Shown here one piece after another: positions 1 through 6,508 of a DNA stretch of 8,223 nt (position 1 is the stretch's first letter; each line of letters begins with the position of its first letter). The stretch covers positions 1-8,223 of the forward strand of contig JAZRKX010000016.1 of assembly GCA_045646525.1 (NCBI GenBank), in the 5' to 3' direction. The notes under the pieces are model-generated. The model had not been told where the DNA came from, made no database searches, and saw nothing but the letters and a program-made list of their open reading frames with translations. The DNA is from RGIG8748 sp045646525 (GTDB lineage Bacteria; Bacillota; Clostridia; UMGS1810). The position numbers and the translations under genes were made by a program.

Positions 1-1
1 C

Positions 2-148
2 TCTGCTTCGGAACTGTTTGGCAGCGAGGATATTACAGTAAAGATAACTGCCGAAAAATTTGTTGTTGTAACAACTGCAGTGTTTGTTAACAGGCATAAA
101 AAAGTCTCTTGGGGAACTTTGCAGTTTGTTGAAATTGAAAACATATAG
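2..148 (+). CDS. C-terminal 48 residues of an unidentified protein, cut by window edge
   Basis: An uninterrupted frame runs in from the left edge and ends at TAG (146-148). The visible residues run from SASELFGSEDITVKI to GTLQFVEIENI. They alternate hydrophobic and polar positions (for example KFVVVTTAVFV), as in beta strands, with no recognisable family motif. The stop codon overlaps the AGGAGG ribosome binding site of the next gene, so the two are almost certainly co-transcribed. From its position upstream of a lysis cassette it may be a phage tail, baseplate or fibre protein, but nothing in these 48 residues proves that. Confidence 0.6.
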   Translation, partial: SASELFGSEDITVKITAEKFVVVTTAVFVNRHKKVSWGTLQFVEIENI

Positions 149-160
149 GAGGAAATAACC

Positions 161-706
161 ATGGATAAGAAATCAATAGTAAGCGGAGCTGCAGCTGTGG
201 TTCTTGCGACAGGATTGGCATTAACACCTGCAGTAACAGATACCGATGTTATAGAACCCAAAGTGATAGAAGAGGTTACTATAGTAGAGGATGAAGTATC
301 GGAAGAAAAAGAGGCAGTTACCGAGGAAAGCACGGAAGCTGAGAATACCGAAACAGAGGAAGACATCCACACAGAGTCAAAACAGCCTCACCTCGAAGCT
401 GAAAAACCTACATACGAAGATTATACCACCGAAATAGGTTATAGCTTCACGAACGAAAGTAAGCGTTCAAAAACCCTCGTTATAGATGTCCCCGACTTTC
501 TATCTGCAGATATCGCTACAATGTATGTAAATAAAGCAGAGGTCAGTACAACTCTTCTACCGAATCAGGCAAGATTTACCACCCTGCCTGTTGTTTTCGA
601 GGACCTGAGCAATATAGAGATTAAGTTGTATCGCATGGGCGAGGAAATAGGCAATGCGTATTTTATAGATGGCATACTTAAAACGAATGCAAAGGCGGTG
701 GAATAA
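161..706 (+). CDS. Unrecognised exported or membrane-anchored protein with a long acidic linker
   Basis: I do not recognise this 181-residue protein. The start is well supported by AGGAGGA (147-153) seven bases before the ATG. The N-terminus has a short basic stretch (MDKK) and a hydrophobic segment at about residues 7-25, reading as a signal peptide or single membrane anchor. Residues about 36-84 are dominated by Glu, Thr and Ser (VIEEVTIVEDEVSEEKEAV and onward), a low-complexity acidic linker that should be unstructured. Residues about 88-176 look like a small beta-rich domain, which should lie outside the membrane. There are no cysteines. Its stop codon directly abuts the next ATG, and the next gene also encodes an exported protein, so the two may act together on the cell surface. 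It precedes a holin and lysin, which fits a phage late operon, but a lysis role is unproven. Confidence 0.75.
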   Translation: MDKKSIVSGAAAVVLATGLALTPAVTDTDVIEPKVIEEVTIVEDEVSEEKEAVTEESTEAENTETEEDIHTESKQPHLEAEKPTYEDYTTEIGYSFTNESKRSKTLVIDVPDFLSADIATMYVNKAEVSTTLLPNQARFTTLPVVFEDLSNIEIKLYRMGEEIGNAYFIDGILKTNAKAVE

Positions 707-1360
707 ATGAAAAAATACAAGTTTTTTGGCATTCTGCTTGCTTTTATACTTGTTTTTACATTATCGGTACCTGTAGCATATGCAGAACCCACCACAACTG
801 TTACCTCAATGACCGTGGACATGACAGGCTCCACAAAGCTGATAGGCTATATATCCGAAGCGGTAACCAATAATCAGGTTACACTTCTTGTGACTTGTGG
901 TGAGGATATAGTGTACATAGACCAGGTTTCCGTAGGAAACAACGGCACTTTTCTTTTTAAGTTCACTATAGATGCCAAATACTCGGAAAAAACAATTACT
1001 TACAATATTGGCTCTGATACAGGAGCAAAGGTATATACGGCAAATTACAAGCTTCCTTATATGCCTCCCGGATTTGAACACATAGAGAATAACAGTGTTA
1101 TCTATGGACATGATGCATATACCGCAAACAGTATATATCTTGCAGACAGTAAGACGGTTACGGACAGTATTATTCATGGCGGAAATATAATCTTCTTTAA
1201 GATAGGAGATAAGTGGTATGACCTTATGAACCCCAAAGCTACAAGCTCGGTTTTCTTCGTAGAAGAGAATGCCACGGCCGACAGTACGGTTAAAACCAAA
1301 ACAGCGCCGCTTAGATATTATTACTATGGCAGTAAGATAACTGAATTTGCAAACGATTAA
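707..1360 (+). CDS. Secreted protein of unknown function with a signal peptide and an Ig-like N-terminal domain
   Basis: This 217-residue protein has a textbook Sec signal peptide: basic MKKYK, a hydrophobic core at about residues 6-22, and a likely cleavage site after AYA (residue 26). Residues about 35-115 alternate short strands with the pattern VTLLVTCGEDIVYIDQVSV followed by a GTFLFKF turn. This resembles the small beta-sandwich (Ig-like) modules of Firmicute surface proteins; that is a resemblance, not a family assignment. Residues about 120-217 are rich in Tyr, Ile and Ser and end in PLRYYYYGSKITEF, again probably beta structure. There is no wall-sorting LPxTG motif or C-terminal membrane segment. 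The ATG follows the preceding stop codon with no gap, and a weak GGCGGTGG sequence serves as the ribosome binding site. Function unknown; the position suggests a phage-encoded secreted or structural protein. Confidence 0.75.
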   Translation: MKKYKFFGILLAFILVFTLSVPVAYAEPTTTVTSMTVDMTGSTKLIGYISEAVTNNQVTLLVTCGEDIVYIDQVSVGNNGTFLFKFTIDAKYSEKTITYNIGSDTGAKVYTANYKLPYMPPGFEHIENNSVIYGHDAYTANSIYLADSKTVTDSIIHGGNIIFFKIGDKWYDLMNPKATSSVFFVEENATADSTVKTKTAPLRYYYYGSKITEFAND

Positions 1361-1379
1361 GAATATGGAGGAATTTAAT

Positions 1380-1625
1380 ATGGAAATTTTAGCTCAGTTT
1401 GTTGTAGTTGCTATTATGGCAATATGTTTAGGTGTGGGATATATCATCAAGCACAGCCTTGATTTTATTCCTAATAAGTACATACCGCTTATTATGGGTG
1501 TGCTCGGTGTGCTTCTTGCAACACTCCACTTCAAAGCCTTTGATGTAGAGATATTTTTAAAAGGTCTTGCATCCGGTCTGGCTGCTACAGGTGCATTTGA
1601 ACTTAAGCGAAACTTGAAGGAGTGA
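1380..1625 (+). CDS. Phage holin, Hol44-like (holin superfamily V type)
   Basis: This 81-residue protein has the layout of a small class of clostridial phage holins: a membrane helix at about residues 4-22 (AQFVVVAIMAICLGVGYII), a short polar loop with LDFIPNKYIPLIMG, a second helix at about 33-46, a less hydrophobic segment with GLASGLAATGAFE near 63-75, and a charged tail ending KRNLKE. The phrase FIPNKYIPLI followed by GLASGLAATG is what I associate with the Hol44 family. Holins oligomerise in the membrane to time lysis and release or activate the endolysin. The start is the ATG with GGAGG (1367-1371) eight bases upstream. An in-frame TTG at 1347 lies inside the preceding gene and lacks a good ribosome binding site. 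The lysin gene begins four bases after the stop. Confidence 0.85.
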   Translation: MEILAQFVVVAIMAICLGVGYIIKHSLDFIPNKYIPLIMGVLGVLLATLHFKAFDVEIFLKGLASGLAATGAFELKRNLKE

Positions 1626-1629
1626 TACC

Positions 1630-3009
1630 ATGCCCGAACAGCACGATGTACAATTACATGAAAAGGTCGCATCGATTGTGAGTGCACAGACAATAATTGA
1701 AAAAGCGATTTCACAAATAGGTACCAAAGAACATCCATTTGGCTCAAACAAGGTTATTTACAATACCGATTATTATGGTGGGACGGTTAGTGGCTCTGAT
1801 TTTCCGTGGTGTTGCGTTTTTGTATGGTGGATATTCAAGCAGTGTGGCGCTTCGGATTTGTTTTACAATGGTGCAAAAACGGCATATTGTCCGGCTGTTG
1901 AAACCTATTACAAGAACATAAATCAGTGGTTCACAAAAGGTCAGCCCGGTGATATTGTGCTCTATGATTTTTACGGAAAAGGCTATGCTTGTCACATTGG
2001 AATTGTAGAAAAGGTTAATTCGGACGGTACATATTCTGTAATTGAAGGAAACACATCACTTACAAACGATGATAATGGCGGGTCTGTAATGAGAAGAGTG
2101 CGTAAAAACGGCATCAGAGGTTTTGCAAGACCTGCCTATTGTAATACCATATCAACCAAAAAGGAGGCAAACACGGTGAATATTACACTTCCTATATTAA
2201 GAAAAGGCTCAAACGGCGCAATAGTTCAATCATTGCAGATGCTTTTGATTGCAAAAGATTTCGCTTGCGGTGACTGTGGTGCTGATGGTGACTTTGGTGC
2301 AGCAACGGATTCGGCGGTTAGAGATTTTCAAAATGCATGTAATATCGAAGTTGACGGTGTTGTAGGTGCAAATACTTGGGAACATATATTAAAAAATGGC
2401 TTATTTGTGAAGCCTAAAAAAGCAACATACAGAGTGGAAGGGATTACGCATATAGTTGAGCTTAGCCCGTTAGATTTAAAACATGTAGAGACACATAAGG
2501 CCACTTATTCAACTCCTTATGCAAATTTCGTCAATTCTCTGTTTTTTAGCGGCGATATAGGACAAGGCATGGCCGCAAGTGCGGGTAAAATCATTGCTAA
2601 TTATCCTACTCATGGCAAGCCTGTTGCAACTCTCATTGTACATACAGATGGTAGCGTTGAATTTGCTTATGTAGAGGACTTGACAACTGTTAAAAATCTG
2701 TTTTTCGCTGTGAGTGGATACGGAATATATCCAACAATCACAGCTGCAAAAGAAGGCTTTACAGGCATTTTCAGTGATGTAACAAGAAGTACCAACAGAC
2801 CTATTATTGGCTATAGAAAAAGTGATAATAAAATCATTATAGCCGTGCGTTCGAATTCAAGTTCAACAAGAGCTAACGAAACCGCAAAAAACCTCAAACT
2901 TGATTTTGCTATTTCGCTTGACGGCGGAGGCTCGACCACTCTTAAAGTAGATGGAAAATATCATTTCAAAGGTGATGGCCGTAGAATTTGGGGTGGCATT
3001 ACATGGTAA
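1630..3009 (+). CDS. Three-domain endolysin: CHAP-type amidase/peptidase, peptidoglycan-binding domain, NAGPA-like phosphodiester glycosidase
   Basis: This 459-residue protein degrades the host wall at the end of the lytic cycle. Residues about 18-172 form a CHAP/NlpC-P60-like cysteine hydrolase: the nucleophile is most likely Cys61 in PWCCVFVWW, with His122 in CHIGIVEKV and Glu139/Asn141 in IEGNT. Residues about 188-258 are a peptidoglycan-binding type 1 domain (LRKGSNGAIVQSLQ, DGDFGAATDSAVRDFQ, DGVVGANTW). Residues about 295-459 match the phosphodiester glycosidase (NAGPA) family, with TNRPIIGY and the signature AISLDGGGSTTL. There is no signal peptide, so export depends on the adjacent holin. 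The ATG has AAGGAG (1617-1622) seven bases upstream, inside the end of the holin gene. A second in-frame start at 2176 lies at the first domain junction. The third domain is uncommon in lysins; whether it cleaves or only binds its target is unknown. Confidence 0.9.
   Translation: MPEQHDVQLHEKVASIVSAQTIIEKAISQIGTKEHPFGSNKVIYNTDYYGGTVSGSDFPWCCVFVWWIFKQCGASDLFYNGAKTAYCPAVETYYKNINQWFTKGQPGDIVLYDFYGKGYACHIGIVEKVNSDGTYSVIEGNTSLTNDDNGGSVMRRVRKNGIRGFARPAYCNTISTKKEANTVNITLPILRKGSNGAIVQSLQMLLIAKDFACGDCGADGDFGAATDSAVRDFQNACNIEVDGVVGANTWEHILKNGLFVKPKKATYRVEGITHIVELSPLDLKHVETHKATYSTPYANFVNSLFFSGDIGQGMAASAGKIIANYPTHGKPVATLIVHTDGSVEFAYVEDLTTVKNLFFAVSGYGIYPTITAAKEGFTGIFSDVTRSTNRPIIGYRKSDNKIIIAVRSNSSSTRANETAKNLKLDFAISLDGGGSTTLKVDGKYHFKGDGRRIWGGITW
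2161..2178 (+). promoter_or_regulatory. Internal ribosome binding site and in-frame GTG start inside the endolysin gene
   Basis: A perfect Shine-Dalgarno AAGGAGG (2161-2167) is followed after eight bases by GTG (2176-2178), which is codon 183 of the endolysin and in frame. It lies between the CHAP domain (ends about residue 172) and the peptidoglycan-binding domain (starts about 188). Translation from it would give a 277-residue product, 2176-3009, holding only the binding and NAGPA-like domains. Several Gram-positive phage lysins, including clostridial CTP1L and CD27L and enterococcal Lys170, are known to make such a shorter product from an internal start. The site is seen; its use is inferred. 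Confidence 0.7.
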
Positions 3010-3084
3010 TTTTAAATCCTTTAAAGAGCATTTAAAATACTATGAAATATCATTAAAAAAGCATTTGAAAATTTAAAAACATTT

Positions 3085-3133
3085 AAAAAAAGCTGAGATT
3101 TTAAGAAAATTATCTTTAAATCTCAGCTTTTTT
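3085..3133. terminator. Bidirectional rho-independent terminator between convergent operons
   Basis: Two 15-base arms (3092-3106 and 3113-3127, core GCTGAGATTT against AAATCTCAGC) pair at 14 of 15 positions around a six-base loop. A run of seven A (3085-3091) precedes the stem and six T (3128-3133) follow it, so it can stop transcription from both the endolysin side and the amidohydrolase side. Confidence 0.9.
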
Positions 3134-3167
3134 CATTTTGCGCGTTAATTTTTTTCGTTTTGCGCGT
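3128..3167. repeat. Tandem pair of 18-base near-identical direct repeats
   Basis: TTTTTTCATTTTGCGCGT (3128-3145) recurs at 3150-3167 with a single A-to-G change, a period of 22 bases. The first copy overlaps the T-run of the terminator. GCGCG cores are conspicuous in such A/T-rich DNA. They could be protein-binding sites such as integrase arm sites, or a chance duplication. Two copies are too few for a CRISPR array. Confidence 0.5.
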
Positions 3168-3221
3168 GCAACTACATATGCCGTCTTTGTTGTTAAAGCC
3201 AAGGTAAGGAGACTTTTTTTG

Positions 3222-4019
3222 TTATATATCAAACAGTTTTGCAGTATTGTTATAAAATATATCCTCACGCTCTTGTTGCGTTAGCTCTATTTGCATAAAC
3301 TTTGCAATTTCTTCTTCCGGCTCCCACATGGGATAATCTGTGCCAAACAATACGCGGTTTGTTCCGTATGCCATAATAAGCTCTTTTGCCTTTTGAGGCG
3401 TCATGGCATAAAGCGAAGATGAGCAATCTACATAGAAGTTTTCGTACTCACTTAGCTTTTTGGTAGCTTCCTCCCAAATAGACCAACCTCCAAAATGAGC
3501 GCCTATAACCGTCAAATCCTTATAAATATCAAGTATGGGCATCATTCTGTTTGGATTTGAAAAGTCATATCGATGGTCGCCCGTATGGATAAGCAGTGGC
3601 AGTCTGCCCTCGCAAAGCTCATATATTTTGAGCATACGGTAGTCGTCTATCTTAAACTTCTGTATGTCGGGATGAAGCTTTACACCCTTAAGACCAAGAT
3701 TTATTACCTCGTTTACATCCTCTTCTATATCTTCGCTGTCAGGATGAAGTGTACCGAGTCCTGTAAATTTACCATTGCTATCGGCTACCGAATTCGCAAT
3801 AAAGCTATTTATACTCGAAACCTGCTTTGGCGTTGTAGCTACAGACTGGACTACAAAATGCTCTATACCCGCATTTTTGCCATGTTCCAGAAGCGTAGAT
3901 GTTTTGCCGTCCAGATGCATAGGGATACTGTAGAAATTACCTGTACTGTCTGATGCTTTCTTAGCAATCTTATCGGGATATATATGACAGTGAGCATCTA
4001 TTATCTTGTATCTTTTCAT
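3222..4019 (-). CDS. Metal-dependent amidohydrolase (amidohydrolase 2 / ACMSD-like family)
   Basis: This 265-residue protein is a TIM-barrel hydrolase of the amidohydrolase 2 family, whose members include decarboxylases such as ACMSD, lactonases and hydrolases. All expected metal ligands and catalytic positions can be seen: His10 and His12 in IDAHCHIYP, His145 in PLLIHTGDH, His175 in IGAHFGG, and Asp228 in VLFGTDYP. GVKLHPD (residues 112-118) is also typical. The length is normal and there is no signal peptide, so it should be cytoplasmic. The ATG is preceded by a moderate site, AAAGGGAT, about nine bases upstream. It is the last gene of the T-box operon, 28 bases after the acyl-CoA ligase fusion, and ends at the bidirectional terminator. 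The substrate cannot be told from sequence; the context hints at a carboxylate, lactone or amide near the ligase step. Confidence 0.85.
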   Translation of the reverse strand: MKRYKIIDAHCHIYPDKIAKKASDSTGNFYSIPMHLDGKTSTLLEHGKNAGIEHFVVQSVATTPKQVSSINSFIANSVADSNGKFTGLGTLHPDSEDIEEDVNEVINLGLKGVKLHPDIQKFKIDDYRMLKIYELCEGRLPLLIHTGDHRYDFSNPNRMMPILDIYKDLTVIGAHFGGWSIWEEATKKLSEYENFYVDCSSSLYAMTPQKAKELIMAYGTNRVLFGTDYPMWEPEEEIAKFMQIELTQQEREDIFYNNTAKLFDI

Positions 4020-4047
4020 TTAATACATCCCTTTCGAAGAGTGTGAA

Positions 4048-6507
4048 TTATTTTTTTAAACCCAGTTTTTCGGCTGATTCATCACGCATTTTGTACTTGA
4101 GAATTTTTCCGGCTGCGTTCATCGGAAATTCATTTACAAACATAAAATATCTTGGTACTTTATGTCTTGCAATCGAAGCATTTCCGAATTCTTTCATTTC
4201 GTTTTCGTCAGCGGTCTCGCCCTTATGAAGAATAATCCATGCACAACATTCCTCGCCGTATCTTTCATCGGGAACGCCTACTACCTGAACATCGCGAACC
4301 TTTGGATTTGTAAGATAGAATTCTTCAATTTCCCTTGGGTATAAGTTCTCACCGCCACGGATAATCATGTCTTTTAATCGTCCTGTTACCTTATAGTATC
4401 CGTCGGGTGTTCTCATACAGATATCACCCGAATGAAGCCATCCGTCGCTGTCTATGGCTTGTGCTGTGGCTTCAGGCATTTTATAGTAGCCTTTCATTAT
4501 ATTAAAGCCTCTTGCAACAAATTCGCCGCTTTCGCCGTCGGGAAGTTCCTCGCCTGTTTCGGGGTCTATAATCTTGCACTCAACTCCGGGGAAAGCACTT
4601 CCGACAGTTTCGACTCTGTGGTCAAGGTCTTCATTAACCTCTCCCATCGTGCAACCGGGTGATGCTTCGGTCTGACCGTAAACAGAAATAATTTCCCGCA
4701 TATTCATTTCGCCGGAGGCACGACGCATTAAATCCGCAGGGCAGTTTGCTCCTGCCATAATGCCTGTTCGCATGTATGAAAAGTCCGTTTTGGCAAAATC
4801 AGGATGATTGAACATTGCGATAAACATTGTGGGAACACCGTTAAAGCAAGTGATTTTCTCGTCATTTACGCAAGCCAGCGATGATTTTGGCGAAAAATAA
4901 GGTATGGGACAAAGCGTACCGCCGTGTGTCATAATGGATGTCATGGAGAGCACCATTCCAAAGCAATGGAACATGGGCACCTGAATCATCATGCGGTCTG
5001 CCGTTGACAAATCCATTCTGTCGCCAATCGTCTTACCGTTATTAACGATGTTTCTGTGAGTGAGCATAACTCCCTTAGGGAAGCCTGTTGTTCCCGATGT
5101 GTACTGCATATTACAAACATCGTCGGGTTTAACAAGCGATGCGCGTCTTCTTACCTCCTCACGGGGAACGAGCGAAGAGCGTGAAAGCATTCCTTCCCAT
5201 GTAAGACAGCCCTGCATAGAAAAGCCTACCGTGACAACATTTCTAAGGAACGGGAGATTTTTGGAATACAGGGGTTTGCCTGCCTCTAAGCTTTGGAGTT
5301 CAGGACAAAGCTCCTCTATTATTTCTTTGTAGTTAATATCCTTACAGTACTCAACCATAACAAGAGTATGTGTATCAGATTGTTTTAACAGATATTCAAT
5401 CTCATGAATTTTGTATGCGGTATTAACAGTAACCAAAACCGCACCAATCTTTGTTGTTGCCCAAAATGTTATAAACCATTGGGGCACATTTGTTGCCCAT
5501 ACTGCAACATGGTCTCCAGCTTTTACACCCAGAGATATAAGCGCTGCTGCACATTCATCCACATCGCGTCTGAACTGCTCATAAGTTCTTGTGTAATCAA
5601 GTGTGGGATACTTAAAGGCATACTGGTCGGGGTAATTCTTTACCATTGTATCGAGCACATCGGAAAAAGTAGCTTCGATTACATCATACTTTTTCCATAC
5701 GAAAGTACCCGTCTTATCTCTGTTGTAGTATGCTTTATCAAAAGATTTTTTCTCGCGGTTAAGCTTGGAAATATAATTTGCAAAGTGAGTAAGAACTATA
5801 TCTGCATCGCTTATTTCTTCATTCCATGCAGCGCAGATGTAACCCTCATAATTTAAGGATGAAAGTGCACCGATAAGCTTTGCAACATCAAGCTCACCCT
5901 CGCCGATAAGAACTGTTCTTCCGTCTTTCATATCTCCAAGTCGAACATACTTTATATATGCGCCAAGAGTTTTGATGGTCGCTTCTGATGTCTCGCCTGC
6001 ATCAAAATAAGTTCCTCTTACATTCCATGAAGCACCGATTACAGCAGAGGAAAAATGGTTTATAATACCAATAACATTTTCTGTGTTTGCGAGATAACCT
6101 ATTGTTTCAAACAAAATGCTCACATCGGTATTCTCTGCTTTTTTGATAGCTTTGGAAAGCTTCTCATCGAGTACATCAAAGGAGACATTTTTTTCCATGC
6201 ATACTATGACATTTGAAATCCCCGATGATGCAGCCATATCCACATATTTTGTAATTAAATCACCTGTTGCCTCTTCGGTATCAATGCTGCAAGGCATACG
6301 AAGTGCCGAAACGGCAAGGCTTCTGTTTACAAGCTTTCTTTTTGCATCGGCTATGCGGTCACGCCTTAATATACTGTCGTGATGAGAGCTCCTTTCTTTT
6401 ATGGCATCGTATATTTCAAAGCCGTGGAATCCGTAATCAAAAGCATAACGGCAGGTATCAAGAAACGAAGCTCGGCTTACATTCTTGGTTGAAAATACTA
6501 TTTTCAT
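4048..6507 (-). CDS. Fusion of a sugar-isomerase-like TIM barrel with an acyl-CoA synthetase (AMP-binding)
   Basis: This 819-residue cytoplasmic protein joins two full domains. Residues about 1-250 resemble the AP endonuclease 2/xylose-isomerase-like TIM-barrel family (GFHGFEIYDA, ILFETIG, WNVRGTYFDAGET, GEGELDVAKLIGAL). Residues about 270-819 form a complete FadD-like acyl-CoA synthetase that activates a carboxylic acid through an acyl-adenylate. It has the P-loop YTSGTTGFPKG (469-479), PMFHCFGMV (511-519), YGQTE (610-614), SGD (693-695), GRLKD (709-713) and the C-terminal lysine in AAGK (Lys801). The ligase part alone has the usual length of about 550, so the barrel is an addition. In the barrel, the family's WDVRH, HVHxKD and terminal Glu positions read WNVRG, YVRLGD and AAW, so metal binding is probably lost. 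The start is the ATG with GAGGAGG six bases upstream; a TTG at 6522 is rejected. Substrate unknown, a short or medium acyl acid being likely. Confidence 0.85.
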   Translation of the reverse strand: MKIVFSTKNVSRASFLDTCRYAFDYGFHGFEIYDAIKERSSHHDSILRRDRIADAKRKLVNRSLAVSALRMPCSIDTEEATGDLITKYVDMAASSGISNVIVCMEKNVSFDVLDEKLSKAIKKAENTDVSILFETIGYLANTENVIGIINHFSSAVIGASWNVRGTYFDAGETSEATIKTLGAYIKYVRLGDMKDGRTVLIGEGELDVAKLIGALSSLNYEGYICAAWNEEISDADIVLTHFANYISKLNREKKSFDKAYYNRDKTGTFVWKKYDVIEATFSDVLDTMVKNYPDQYAFKYPTLDYTRTYEQFRRDVDECAAALISLGVKAGDHVAVWATNVPQWFITFWATTKIGAVLVTVNTAYKIHEIEYLLKQSDTHTLVMVEYCKDINYKEIIEELCPELQSLEAGKPLYSKNLPFLRNVVTVGFSMQGCLTWEGMLSRSSLVPREEVRRRASLVKPDDVCNMQYTSGTTGFPKGVMLTHRNIVNNGKTIGDRMDLSTADRMMIQVPMFHCFGMVLSMTSIMTHGGTLCPIPYFSPKSSLACVNDEKITCFNGVPTMFIAMFNHPDFAKTDFSYMRTGIMAGANCPADLMRRASGEMNMREIISVYGQTEASPGCTMGEVNEDLDHRVETVGSAFPGVECKIIDPETGEELPDGESGEFVARGFNIMKGYYKMPEATAQAIDSDGWLHSGDICMRTPDGYYKVTGRLKDMIIRGGENLYPREIEEFYLTNPKVRDVQVVGVPDERYGEECCAWIILHKGETADENEMKEFGNASIARHKVPRYFMFVNEFPMNAAGKILKYKMRDESAEKLGLKK

Positions 6508-6508
6508 A

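Larger units (their letters stand above)
3010..3221. other. Convergent intergenic region, possible prophage/host boundary
   Basis: The region separates the endolysin from the opposing amidohydrolase gene. Its first 80 bases are nearly pure A/T with loosely repeated CATTTAAAA-like units (near 3029, 3062 and 3080). A bidirectional terminator and a tandem pair of T-rich repeats follow. The last 50 bases hold no open frame or promoter that I can see. Lysis genes often sit at one end of an integrated prophage, so an attachment site is plausible here, but neither an integrase nor the second att copy is in view. Confidence 0.4.

Noticed and set aside
806..1177. Open frame on the minus strand opposite the secreted protein
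   Set aside because: Rich in Cys, Ile and Arg without domain sense, no ribosome binding site, and fully inside a well-supported gene on the other strand.
1347..1379. TTG start giving an 11-residue extension of the holin
   Set aside because: It overlaps the preceding gene, contains the GGAGG site of the ATG at 1380, and adds polar residues before the first membrane helix.
3128..3167. CRISPR-like repeat
   Set aside because: Only two imperfect T-rich copies with a four-base gap between them, no spacers of normal length and no cas genes.
5404..5856. 150-codon open frame on the plus strand opposite the acyl-CoA ligase
   Set aside because: Cys- and Ile-rich composition typical of an antisense shadow; no recognisable motif or ribosome binding site.
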